The notes beneath the pieces were generated by a model, which ran no database searches, had not been told where the DNA came from, and saw only the letters and a program-made list of their open reading frames with translations. Below, piece after piece: positions 1 to 7,063 of a DNA stretch of 64,000 nt. Each line of letters opens with the position of its first letter. Positions within the stretch are counted from its first letter, which is position 1. Both the position numbers and the translations under genes were made by a program. Origin of the DNA: Oceanobacillus profundus (GTDB lineage: Bacteria; Bacillota; Bacilli; Bacillales; Amphibacillaceae); NCBI RefSeq assembly GCF_003515705.1, contig NZ_QWEH01000007.1, positions 62,001 through 126,000 on the forward strand, read 5' to 3'.

Positions 1-34
1 AATACATTACATAAAATAAAATGAAATACATTAC
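1..34 (-). promoter_or_regulatory. Two operator-like palindrome variants
   Basis: Two copies of the recurrent motif are seen: AATACATTACAT and TGAAATACATTACA. They match the palindrome found at other promoters in the window (TGTAATGCATTACA) with one or two changes. They lie just after a minus-strand gene, so they probably control a gene beyond the left edge. Function is inferred from similarity only. Confidence 0.4.
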
Positions 35-204
35 ACTCTTTTTGTTAACAGTAATCTACTATCTCCCAAATCATCTACAATTTCATCTGTCAGTACAGTT
101 ATTTTTTTAAATTCCTGGTCAAACGATGGTTTACTTTTATACCCTAAAGATAATAACCCTGTTTTAAAATAGTGATAATCTATAGGAGTTATATAAACTA
201 TCAT
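31..204 (-). CDS. Hypothetical small protein, 57 aa
   Basis: An ATG follows a strong AAGGAGG ribosome binding site and opens a 57-codon frame ending in TAA. The protein starts MIVYITPIDYHYFKTG and shows no motif I recognise, no membrane segment and no cysteine pair. It is the last gene of the minus-strand series in this window, and its stop codon overlaps the operator-like palindromes. It looks real because of the ribosome site and phage-like packing. Function unknown. Confidence 0.6.
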   Translation of the reverse strand: MIVYITPIDYHYFKTGLLSLGYKSKPSFDQEFKKITVLTDEIVDDLGDSRLLLTKRV

Positions 205-227
205 AGGTAGAATACCTCCTTAAATTA

Positions 228-268
228 ACATAGCCTAATAAGGAATTAAAAACCCTATTAGGCTATGT
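228..268 (-). terminator. Stem-loop between genes
   Basis: A perfect 13-bp inverted repeat (ACATAGCCTAATA and its complement) surrounds a 15-base loop just after the stop of the 153-aa gene. No clear T-run follows on the minus strand, so it may be a terminator or an RNA-stabilising hairpin. Confidence 0.5.
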
Positions 269-309
269 ATATATGTGTAGAAAACAATCTATTATAAAGT
301 TTCAATCCT

Positions 310-771
310 TTAATTTAAGATATACCATACCCCTGTAAGTGCAGAGTCAAATGGAACTACGAAATCTGTTGTTCTTAATTTTGTAGGATCAAATGTAAAT
401 GACCTATCTTCATAATCCAAAGCTATTTTCTTCCCTTTTAGGAAAGCATTATGTGCATCTTCGTAAGAAACCATAATATCAGTCTCTTTCTTTTTAAACA
501 CATCGTTCATTAAGTCTTCTGTCAATTTGATAGGGCTACCGTCAAGTGTCATATAATGAACTTTATCATCCACGACAACCTTTTTAAACTCGAATCCAGT
601 GTTCTTTCCAATAAAAGTCTCATTAATAACAGGATGATTAACTACATCATAGATTGTATACAAATCTTCTTTCTTATCAACAGTCTCTTCTTCCATTAAA
701 TTAATACCGATTTGTGACAAAAAATTTATAATACGTTTTTCGTCTGCTAAAGAATTTTCTAATTGAAACAT
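310..771 (-). CDS. Hypothetical protein, 153 aa
   Basis: Soluble 153-aa protein rich in Lys, Asp and Glu with no family I recognise. It is read from its own promoter (TAGACA, 17 bp, TATAAT) with an operator-like palindrome between the -10 box and the gene, so it is probably controlled separately from the ubiquitin-like operon upstream. The ribosome site is GAGGAG. A large stem-loop follows the stop. It is downstream of a PRTRC-like cassette, but nothing in the sequence ties it to that pathway. Confidence 0.7.
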   Translation of the reverse strand: MFQLENSLADEKRIINFLSQIGINLMEEETVDKKEDLYTIYDVVNHPVINETFIGKNTGFEFKKVVVDDKVHYMTLDGSPIKLTEDLMNDVFKKKETDIMVSYEDAHNAFLKGKKIALDYEDRSFTFDPTKLRTTDFVVPFDSALTGVWYILN

Positions 772-793
772 TTAAACACTCCTCTATTTTTAT

Positions 794-842
794 GGTAATG
801 CATTTCATGTGGTATTATAACAGTTTCAAATAATAATGTCTA
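794..842 (-). promoter_or_regulatory. Promoter with operator palindrome for the 153-aa gene
   Basis: On the minus strand a -35 box TAGACA (837-842) is separated by exactly 17 bp from a consensus -10 box TATAAT (814-819). The motif TGAAATGCATTACC (795-808) follows six bases after the -10 box, over the expected transcription start. This is the clearest example of the layout repeated at other promoters here: host sigma-A type promoter plus overlapping operator, which suggests repression. Confidence 0.75.
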
Positions 843-959
843 TTCTTCATTAGACATAATATAACCTTCTGGTATTGTTACAGGCTCCATTCGATTAACT
901 AATGCACTTCTTTGCATGCGAGCCATATCTATGATCCAAATTTTATTTCCATTTTTCAT
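840..959 (-). CDS. Hypothetical small protein, 39 aa
   Basis: A 39-codon frame whose ATG overlaps the stop of the preceding 80-aa gene as ATGA, the coupling used throughout this operon. The protein begins MKNGNKIWIIDMARMQRSA. It is the last gene of the ubiquitin-like operon, and its stop codon lies within the -35 box of the next promoter. Function unknown. The coupling is the main evidence that it is real. Confidence 0.55.
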   Translation of the reverse strand: MKNGNKIWIIDMARMQRSALVNRMEPVTIPEGYIMSNEE

Positions 960-1198
960 AACATCAACGCTTCTTTAGAGTAAGAGTCGGATCTTAACCA
1001 TTGAATAGTGTTGAAATCAAGTTTTTCTGTTTTTGTTTTAGGTATTTTTAATGATGATTTATTTCTTGTATTTGAAGTTTCAATTTTTGGAAGCCAATAA
1101 GACATATTCTCTTTGTTATTCTTTGCTGCAGCATATTCATCTCTTTCCATTTTTTCAAAATCTACTTCTGTAGGAAATTTAAAATTAGGAATACTCAT
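956..1198 (-). CDS. Hypothetical protein in Ubl operon, 80 aa
   Basis: An 80-aa hydrophilic protein with many Lys and Glu and no recognised domain. Its ATG is directly joined to the end of the ubiquitin-like gene (shared base 1198), so the two are translationally coupled. PRTRC cassettes carry further small proteins of unknown role (E and F), but I see no similarity that allows a match. A substrate or adaptor role is possible and is only inferred from position. Confidence 0.65.
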   Translation of the reverse strand: MSIPNFKFPTEVDFEKMERDEYAAAKNNKENMSYWLPKIETSNTRNKSSLKIPKTKTEKLDFNTIQWLRSDSYSKEALML

Positions 1199-1623
1199 TA
1201 TCCTTTTTTAGCTCCTTTTACAACAGGGACAACCTGCTTTTCTTTTTTATCAATTAACATTTCTGTTCGTTCCTTAGATAGCTCTGGAAAGTCCATTTCT
1301 AAATAAGAGCGTAAAGTTTCTAATGTCATATCGCTTTCAGGAACAGGTACTTGGTGTCCAGCATAATAAACAGTGTACTCTGTATCAACCTTATCTTCTG
1401 GCTTAGCTTTCTTTGCATTTGAAGATTTCTTCTTCTTAGGTTCCTCTTTTTTCTCTTCAGGAGCATCAAATAACGAAAACTGACCGTTTTCTTCTACGTT
1501 AACTGATTCCTCATTTGTTTCTGCAGCATTATCATCTTTCTTTTCATCTGAATCTATTTGCTCTAACTGTGTACCAAAAGTTACCTCTTGTTCTTTTTCA
1601 TTTTCAAATTCTAATTGTGACAT
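1198..1623 (-). CDS. Ubiquitin-like protein, PRTRC system protein C-like
   Basis: 141 aa in two parts. Residues 1-79 are acidic and low complexity, with runs of Glu and Lys, and are probably disordered. Residues 80-141 form a compact domain with the pattern YTVYYAGHQVPVP, TLETLRSYLEMDFPEL, and a C-terminus ending VVKGAKKG. This matches the layout I know for PRTRC protein C (Y-x-G-x-x-L-P-x-P, V-R-x-x-Y-A-x-x-Y-P-E-L, ending G-T-K-G), a small beta-grasp protein that travels with ThiF and an E2-like protein. A C-terminal Gly would be the residue adenylated by the E1. The gene sits directly after the E2-like gene. The assignment rests on pattern recall, not on a search. Confidence 0.72.
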   Translation of the reverse strand: MSQLEFENEKEQEVTFGTQLEQIDSDEKKDDNAAETNEESVNVEENGQFSLFDAPEEKKEEPKKKKSSNAKKAKPEDKVDTEYTVYYAGHQVPVPESDMTLETLRSYLEMDFPELSKERTEMLIDKKEKQVVPVVKGAKKG

Positions 1624-1650
1624 ATAAATTCTCCTTTTTTATTGTATTGA

Positions 1651-2337
1651 TTAATTTACTATTAATGAAGTGCTCCAGCCTGCAAATGTTTTACCTGTTT
1701 CTTTTAGCTTGCTATAATCAAATTTTGTATGTTGCGTTTCTTCTAAAATTTGACGTAATGGCTTATTGAACTTATTTGTACTGCCTTGATGATACAAATG
1801 ATCATTAAATGGTTCCGATAACCAAGTCATCGGGTAGGTTTGCAATTGAACAAGGTCCTTTACTTCTTGATTATTGTAATAACATAGTGAACCATTCCCT
1901 TCAAAAACATTTGCATATGGAAAAATATATAAAAGTGATTCATCACGTAAGAAACGATCTTTATAGCAAAACACGTATTTATTAACAATACGATTATTTC
2001 TCACAAATAAAGCAAACACTAAATTTGGAACAGGTACTTGTTCAAAAGAATGATTATGATATCTAATATCCACATTCACTTCTGGATGGTTTAAGAAAAC
2101 AATATCAGTTTCATCGCTAAGTTTTGAATATTTTACAGTATTCATAGGAAGAGATGGAGATACAACTACAGGAGTTGGCTTCTCAATAACTTCTATATCA
2201 TCATCAGCCTTCATAGATTCAATAAGTTGCTGAACAAGATCTTGAACATTCATATAAATTTCATGCTTCGCACCTGCCTTTTCAATTATAACTTGAGCTG
2301 GCTTAAACTCATTTAGTATGATGGTTGCTTTGTTCAA
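1651..2337 (-). CDS. E2-like protein, PRTRC system protein B (Prok-E2_D) family
   Basis: 228 aa, starting at TTG after AGGAGGGGAG. Residues 101-155 carry the recognisable core: VPVPNLVFAL, then a Pro-x-x-Asn-Val turn (residues 140-144) and GNGSLCYYN with Cys152. PRTRC protein B proteins show the same order (P-P-L-V-F-A, P-x-x-N-V, G-x-V/M-C-x-G), and the family is classed as a prokaryotic E2-like (UBC-fold) protein. Cys152 is therefore the candidate thioester residue. It lies between the E1-like and Ubl genes in one operon and overlaps the 154-aa gene upstream by 29 bases. Expected role is transfer of the small Ubl to a target. The target is unknown. Confidence 0.72.
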   Translation of the reverse strand: MNKATIILNEFKPAQVIIEKAGAKHEIYMNVQDLVQQLIESMKADDDIEVIEKPTPVVVSPSLPMNTVKYSKLSDETDIVFLNHPEVNVDIRYHNHSFEQVPVPNLVFALFVRNNRIVNKYVFCYKDRFLRDESLLYIFPYANVFEGNGSLCYYNNQEVKDLVQLQTYPMTWLSEPFNDHLYHQGSTNKFNKPLRQILEETQHTKFDYSKLKETGKTFAGWSTSLIVN

Positions 2338-2773
2338 CTATACTCCCCTCCTTCAAATAAAACTCTTTAAGAAAATTTTGAGTATTAGATAGTAATGGAA
2401 AGAATGACATAGAATCTTCCAATAGGATTTCAATCCCATTACTTGTATATTTTGCTTCTCCTGTCATTGAAAAGTCAAAGGAAGAATGGATAGCATCTCT
2501 TAAATCCTCTAAAAATCCTTTTTGATCCTTTATACAATCTGATATAACAAAATTAAGAATGAATCCAATATCTATAACATCCTCCAATTCGTTAAACTCA
2601 ATAATAGGATATCTTGTTATTATTTGATCTAGATAAAGTTTAAATGCATGATATGGTGAAGTACTATTGTAATTAAAGTATTCAATTGCATAATTATTTA
2701 CATGCATCATCTTACTCATTTGAATGACTTGAACTCTTTCTAACATATCTAACCTAAACTCTTCTGATATCAT
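2309..2773 (-). CDS. Hypothetical protein in Ubl operon, 154 aa
   Basis: A 154-aa, mainly helical-looking soluble protein of no family I recognise. Its ATG overlaps the stop of the 109-aa gene (ATGA), and its 3' end overlaps the E2-like gene, so it is locked into the E1-E2-Ubl operon. It could correspond to a diverged PRTRC accessory protein, but no motif supports a specific letter. Confidence 0.65.
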   Translation of the reverse strand: MISEEFRLDMLERVQVIQMSKMMHVNNYAIEYFNYNSTSPYHAFKLYLDQIITRYPIIEFNELEDVIDIGFILNFVISDCIKDQKGFLEDLRDAIHSSFDFSMTGEAKYTSNGIEILLEDSMSFFPLLSNTQNFLKEFYLKEGSIVEQSNHHTK

Positions 2774-3099
2774 ATGAATGCAACACTCCTTTGGATTCCC
2801 TTCATCCTTGACAGTTCATTAATACATGTAATTATTTTTTCTTGTTGAAGAATTTCATGGTCATAATCTTCAGGCTCTAAAGTCATCTCCATTGAAGGCC
2901 AATAAGTTATAAAGTCAAAATACCACTCTAAATCTTCTTCTGAAAAATTAGACAAGAAATCCTCTGTTATCATCGAATTTCTAGAAATAATATCATCCAT
3001 TGTTAATAACCGATCATAGATATGAACTCTTTCACTATCTAAGGAAGTTGTATTACATATTTTCTTACCAAAAGCAGATAAATTAAATTCTTGTTTCAT
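2770..3099 (-). CDS. Hypothetical protein in Ubl operon, 109 aa
   Basis: A 109-aa acidic protein with an aromatic-rich centre (DLEWYFDFITYWPSME). It starts at an ATG overlapping the stop of the E1-like gene and is preceded by AAGGACATGG. No known domain is visible. Tight coupling to the E1-like gene suggests it works with the conjugation proteins. Confidence 0.65.
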   Translation of the reverse strand: MKQEFNLSAFGKKICNTTSLDSERVHIYDRLLTMDDIISRNSMITEDFLSNFSEEDLEWYFDFITYWPSMEMTLEPEDYDHEILQQEKIITCINELSRMKGIQRSVAFI

Positions 3100-3899
3100 G
3101 AAACCATGTCCTTTGTTAAATAAGTTGGTGAAACAATATTATTACGAGCATTAAAATTTGTGTAATGCGATACAATTTCATGGTCTGCAAGAATAGTATT
3201 TAAATAACCATTCATAATAAGAGCAGCCATCTCATTTGTTTGCATACGCTGAGGGTAATTAACTACTTGTTGACCGCAAGCTTCCATTGGAAGACGAGAA
3301 TCTTTGTCAGTCAAAATGTTCTCATATACACCTCCGACAGGAGCAAGAATGGTTTTAGAACTCCTTCGATAGCCGCAGACTACTTGACCTGAATACCCAC
3401 TTTCTTTGGATGCTTCTGGATCTACAGAGTCAATACCACTATCTAAATAAATTATCGTATTAGATGATTCGAAATACTTATGCATAATCTGCCTACTTGC
3501 ATTATTATCGACACAACCGATTAAAATTTGAATAGGAGAACCGAATGAATATTCAATATTAAAAAGTTCATGTAAGTTATCAGGTGAGTTAATATATTCA
3601 TCTTTATAAAAAATTGGAATCTGATATGCATTACTGTATCTCTCAGCTAATACTTTTGCTTTTGGCTGGTCTAAATCTTGGCTAATAAATGGCTGTCTTT
3701 GTAGATTTTTTGGCTCGACGATATCTCCATCAATAATTTTATAGGAGAACTCAAGGTTCTTATCCTTTTCTGAAAGAGCATATAGTAATTTAGATAAACG
3801 TTGAACCAAATAACCACCATTTCCACCAGCACCTACTTGAACAATATTGAAAAAATTTCGTGAGTAGTTAGAAGATAAGTCTATTGTTGGGTAATACAT
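3096..3899 (-). CDS. E1-like ThiF/MoeB family adenylyltransferase (PRTRC ThiF type)
   Basis: 267 aa with a complete E1-type adenylation site. The nucleotide loop is GAGGNG (23-28). Asp57-x-Asp59 is followed by VEPKNLQRQ with Asn65 and Arg68. Lys80 lies in DQPKAKVLAERY and Asp131 in GCVDNNASR. Near the C-terminus, EACGQQ (Cys208) followed by a PQ-x4-N helix matches the crossover region in which E1 enzymes and PRTRC ThiF proteins hold their catalytic cysteine. There is no CxxC zinc site. The enzyme should adenylate the C-terminal Gly of the Ubl encoded four genes downstream. It heads the core of the operon after a run of coiled-coil genes and has an AAAGGAG ribosome site. Confidence 0.85.
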   Translation of the reverse strand: MYYPTIDLSSNYSRNFFNIVQVGAGGNGGYLVQRLSKLLYALSEKDKNLEFSYKIIDGDIVEPKNLQRQPFISQDLDQPKAKVLAERYSNAYQIPIFYKDEYINSPDNLHELFNIEYSFGSPIQILIGCVDNNASRQIMHKYFESSNTIIYLDSGIDSVDPEASKESGYSGQVVCGYRRSSKTILAPVGGVYENILTDKDSRLPMEACGQQVVNYPQRMQTNEMAALIMNGYLNTILADHEIVSHYTNFNARNNIVSPTYLTKDMVS

Positions 3900-3919
3900 T
3901 TCAGGCTCCTTTCACAACA

Positions 3920-4084
3920 TTAAATAGTCATTTTATATTTACGATAATATTTATAGATATCATGATTTTCTTCAATTACTCTAAAATTATTTAATTTCAT
4001 TGAAGACTCATCTTCAATGCATTCTTTTTCATCATCGTAAGCCCGCTCAATAATTGTGTTTATCGAAAATGATATTTCTTTCAT
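3920..4084 (-). CDS. Hypothetical small protein, 54 aa
   Basis: A 54-codon frame starting one base after the stop of the 106-aa gene, with a GAAGGAG ribosome site inside that gene's end. The protein is charged (many Glu, Asp and Lys) and begins MKEISFSINTIIERAYDDEK. No motif recognised. It sits just upstream of the E1-like gene in the same operon. Confidence 0.55.
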   Translation of the reverse strand: MKEISFSINTIIERAYDDEKECIEDESSMKLNNFRVIEENHDIYKYYRKYKMTI

Positions 4085-4085
4085 T

Positions 4086-4406
4086 TCAAGATTCTCCTTC
4101 TAAAATATCATCTATTTGCAAATCTAATTCATGTATTGTGCCTTTAGAGATTCGTCCTCGATACTTATCATGGTCATATAAATCTTTTTGTAATTGTTTT
4201 AATCCTTTCAGATAACGACTATTCTTTAATAGTAAAGTTATATATTGATGATTTGTATAATTACGGCCTTCAGGAGCATGTGATTTAAATACTCCTTCTA
4301 GCTTATCTACTTGTTCTGATAGTTCATCTTTCTGCTGTAACACTTCCATGATTTCCATCACATTGTTTTGAATCTTTCTTGCCATTTCTTCTAAATGCTG
4401 ACTCAT
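4086..4406 (-). CDS. Coiled-coil protein, 106 aa
   Basis: A 106-aa protein with a predicted helical coiled-coil (residues about 5-40, heptad-like Leu, Val and Ile) and a charged C-terminal helix. It contains a GRNY motif also seen in the 95-aa neighbour (ADGRNYLEG), so the two may be diverged relatives. Start overlaps the previous gene by four bases. Function unknown. Its place between the SNF2 helicase and the E1-like gene suggests a scaffold or substrate role. Confidence 0.65.
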   Translation of the reverse strand: MSQHLEEMARKIQNNVMEIMEVLQQKDELSEQVDKLEGVFKSHAPEGRNYTNHQYITLLLKNSRYLKGLKQLQKDLYDHDKYRGRISKGTIHELDLQIDDILEGES

Positions 4407-4690
4407 TTCATAGCCTCCAATAATTTACTTGCTTTACGTCCACCATCAAGTTTGATAGATGATGGTAAAAAACCCTCCAGGTAGTTACGTCCATCAGCAT
4501 AAAACTGCAAGACTAAATTATAGAGCTGAATATCTTCAAGAGCTTGATTATGGTGTTCTGATAAAACTTCAAATCTTTCTTTCAACTTTATTTTTTCATC
4601 TACCTGTTTATATAGCCATACTAGTTCAAGTGAAGTAACTTCTGATAAATGTTTTTCTCTTATTCCTGTCAATACTTCCTCCTCAGTCAT
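4403..4690 (-). CDS. Coiled-coil protein, 95 aa
   Basis: A 95-aa helical protein with a heptad-like centre and the ADGRNYLEG motif shared in part with its downstream neighbour. GGAGGGG precedes the ATG, and the gene overlaps both neighbours by a few bases, so it is part of the SNF2-E1-E2-Ubl operon. No known family recognised. Confidence 0.65.
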   Translation of the reverse strand: MTEEEVLTGIREKHLSEVTSLELVWLYKQVDEKIKLKERFEVLSEHHNQALEDIQLYNLVLQFYADGRNYLEGFLPSSIKLDGGRKASKLLEAMK

Positions 4691-5024
4691 TTAACCCCTC
4701 CAATGCTAAGTTAATTTGTTTAATAAGTGCCCAATGCTGTATGCTGTATCCATCTTTTTTATGTTCAATTGCTTCTTTTCGTATGTTTTCCAAGGCCCGC
4801 TTGTAGTTCTGATTTTCATCCCGCAAATCATTAATCATGTCGGCTAATTTTCCCATCTTTGTTAAATCTTTTAGCCTTAAATTCTCTAACTCTTTCACAC
4901 GTTCTGCTTGTTGAATTACATATTCTGCCTTTTCGATATCGGAATCTTCCATACCCCACTCTTCTCTAATAGCATCTATCATACTTAAGACTACAAGTTT
5001 TGCTTCTTCCAAGTGTTCACTCAT
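4683..5024 (-). CDS. Coiled-coil protein, 113 aa
   Basis: A 113-aa strongly helical protein. Residues about 30-90 form a continuous coiled coil (Leu and Ile spaced in sevens, many Glu, Arg and Lys). Its first residues, MSEHLEEAK, resemble the MSQHLEEMA start of the 106-aa protein two genes down, which supports a small duplicated family. Preceded by AAAGGAG. Follows the SNF2 helicase by 33 bases. Confidence 0.65.
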   Translation of the reverse strand: MSEHLEEAKLVVLSMIDAIREEWGMEDSDIEKAEYVIQQAERVKELENLRLKDLTKMGKLADMINDLRDENQNYKRALENIRKEAIEHKKDGYSIQHWALIKQINLALEGLND

Positions 5025-5057
5025 TCTAATTCTCCTTTCAAGAGGTTGATTAGTTAG

Positions 5058-6914
5058 TCAACCTCTATTTTTAGCTTTCTCTTTTCGCTTTAGCATTTTA
5101 TTTAATGCTAATTTAGTAAAGTCTTGTGATGATGGCTTCATTCTTCCACCTTCCAATATAGACGATGCTAGTGAAGCTTTTCTTTCCAATGTTTGAATCA
5201 AATCCTCTTCATATGTTTCTCCCATCACATAATACATAATTGTGATATTCGGATTCGGATTCCCTGTACGGTCAATTCGCCCATTACGTTGTTCAATCAT
5301 TGTTGGATCCCAAGGCATATCAATATGAATTAAGTATGCTGCCACCTGCAAGTTCAAACCAGTAGAAGCAGAATCAGTACCAACAAAGACTTTACAATAT
5401 GGATTATTAACAAATTGCTCTTTAGCATATTCCTTATCCCGCTCAGATATTTCACCTGAATACATGACGCTATTAGGAATCTGATTATAAATAAGACGAA
5501 CCATTCTTTCGAATCTAGAAAAGATAACAACTTTAGCATTTGGCTCATCATGTTCCAGTTGCTTAAAGAAATCAATTAATTGTTCTAATTTTGGAGACTT
5601 TTTCATCTCATTATCAGTTAGGCTCAATTCACTTATCATATTATGAGCTAACGATGATTCCGACATTTTAAATAGCTCTGGGGAATCTGTATTAGTTAAT
5701 AAGAAACTCGTATAACCTTGTATCAGACCATCATAATACTCTTGCAATTGTTCACCATACATAAGCTGTCCATTAATAACTTTCCCATTAGGTGGTGAGC
5801 TACGAGACTGATCTTTTATTTCTTCAATCTTATCCAATAAGTAGGATTCTATTTTCTCCTGTGTAGCGGTAGTCTCCAGGAAGATATGGTCATGTTTCAC
5901 TTTTGGCAGCTGTTGTTGAATTTCTGGCATCTCTTTAGTTCTTCGAATAAAGTGAGGAGCAATACGATAGTATAATTCTCCTTCATTTTGATAGCCGTTT
6001 ATTCCAAAGCGTGGATGATATTTACAGTATCTTTCTCTAAAATACTCCCATGGACCTAATATGTCTTCATTTATGAAATGGTATAAGCTCCAAATTTCCT
6101 CTGCTTTTGATTGTATTGGTGTAGCCGTAGCAATTATCCTATATGGAATATTAGTTAACTTATAAGCTCCTTCAGCATTTTGTGATGGGTTAAGATTCAA
6201 CATTTTATCGGTTACACCAGTTTTTATTTTTTGAGCTTCATCTAAAGCAACAATATCAAAATTCATAGAATGAATTAGCTTTAAATACTTTTGATTACGT
6301 AGCATTTCATAATTGATAATTAAAAAGCGACAACTTTTATCCTTCTTAAATTGCTTCATTTGCTTTTCTCGCTGTGAAGGTATTCCGTAAACAGGTATAG
6401 CTGACTCACCCATAAACTTAGTGACCTCTTTAGCCCATTGTCGCTTAATGCTACTTAGTGTAACGATTAGTGCTTGTTTAGCTTTACCTTGATTAAATAA
6501 TATTTGACAAGATCCAAGGACTTGATTCGTTTTACCTAACCCTACGCCATCAAATATAGCAGCATTTCCTCGATCTGCTAAGAAGTGAGCACCCACTTTT
6601 TGATACCCATACGGCTGTAAAAGCCAATTTTTAAAATCATGCTCATCTTTCCACTTTAGATGCTTTGTTACTAACTCTTGTTTAACAGGTAAATCTTTTA
6701 CTATTTCTTCTAACGGCTGCATCCAAACAATTTGATTACCAAATTCATGAAGTAGGTCTTCAATTGTCTCTTGAGGAAACATCCACTCACCAGTACTTGC
6801 CTTAAATGATCTTTGTCTAATATTACGTATTTTTTCTAATGTATATTCAAATGTTTCCATATTATCAAGAATACGGACATATATGTTCCCATATTGTTTT
6901 CGAACTTGAATCAA
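5058..6914 (-). CDS. SNF2-family DNA helicase/translocase with HARP-like N-terminus
   Basis: About 618 aa if started at the TTG eight bases after GGAGGTG. An ATG seven codons upstream lies before that ribosome site and is less likely. Residues about 20-65 resemble a HARP-type domain (R-x-F-x-x-x-x-G-x-W-x-F-P). The motor follows: motif I GVGLGKT (123-129), motif II DEAQ, an SAT-like ATATPIQ, and a second lobe with STGLNLQ and QRNGRIDRTGN (motifs V and VI). This is the complete SNF2 set, so the protein is probably an active ATP-driven duplex translocase similar to SMARCAL1 or RapA types. It heads the operon that carries the Ubl system, with its own -10 box upstream. Confidence 0.88.
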   Translation of the reverse strand: MIQVRKQYGNIYVRILDNMETFEYTLEKIRNIRQRSFKASTGEWMFPQETIEDLLHEFGNQIVWMQPLEEIVKDLPVKQELVTKHLKWKDEHDFKNWLLQPYGYQKVGAHFLADRGNAAIFDGVGLGKTNQVLGSCQILFNQGKAKQALIVTLSSIKRQWAKEVTKFMGESAIPVYGIPSQREKQMKQFKKDKSCRFLIINYEMLRNQKYLKLIHSMNFDIVALDEAQKIKTGVTDKMLNLNPSQNAEGAYKLTNIPYRIIATATPIQSKAEEIWSLYHFINEDILGPWEYFRERYCKYHPRFGINGYQNEGELYYRIAPHFIRRTKEMPEIQQQLPKVKHDHIFLETTATQEKIESYLLDKIEEIKDQSRSSPPNGKVINGQLMYGEQLQEYYDGLIQGYTSFLLTNTDSPELFKMSESSLAHNMISELSLTDNEMKKSPKLEQLIDFFKQLEHDEPNAKVVIFSRFERMVRLIYNQIPNSVMYSGEISERDKEYAKEQFVNNPYCKVFVGTDSASTGLNLQVAAYLIHIDMPWDPTMIEQRNGRIDRTGNPNPNITIMYYVMGETYEEDLIQTLERKASLASSILEGGRMKPSSQDFTKLALNKMLKRKEKAKNRG

Positions 6915-6945
6915 AAAAGATTCACCTCCAAACATAACTAAAACT

Positions 6946-6951
6946 ATTATA
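6946..6951 (-). promoter_or_regulatory. -10 box for the SNF2-Ubl operon
   Basis: A consensus TATAAT on the minus strand lies about 30 bases before the TTG start of the helicase gene. The -35 region (TTTGCT at 16 bp) is weak, so the promoter may need an activator or be weak. It is downstream of the large operator-containing hairpin. Confidence 0.5.
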
Positions 6952-7013
6952 ACAGAACTTTTGAGAAAGCAAATAAAAATAGGAGATATTTAGAGGAAAA
7001 AGTTTATTAGAGG

Positions 7014-7054
7014 CTATATAATGCGCTACAATCATCATGTAACGCATTATATAG
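7014..7054. promoter_or_regulatory. 17-bp inverted repeat built from two operator-like sites
   Basis: The arms CTATATAATGCGCTACA and TGTAACGCATTATATAG pair over 17 bp with one mismatch around a 7-base loop. Each arm contains a variant of the palindrome TGTAATGCATTACA, so two operators face each other. It lies between the 301-aa gene and the SNF2 operon, and could be a paired repressor site, a terminator-like hairpin, or both. No T-run follows. Confidence 0.6.
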
Positions 7055-7063
7055 TTTATTATC

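Noticed and set aside
310..771. Assignment of the 153-aa protein as a PRTRC component
   Set aside because: It has its own promoter and operator and no motif linking it to known PRTRC proteins.
6915..6935. ATG seven codons upstream of the SNF2 start
   Set aside because: It precedes the GGAGGTG ribosome site. The TTG eight bases after that site fits better.
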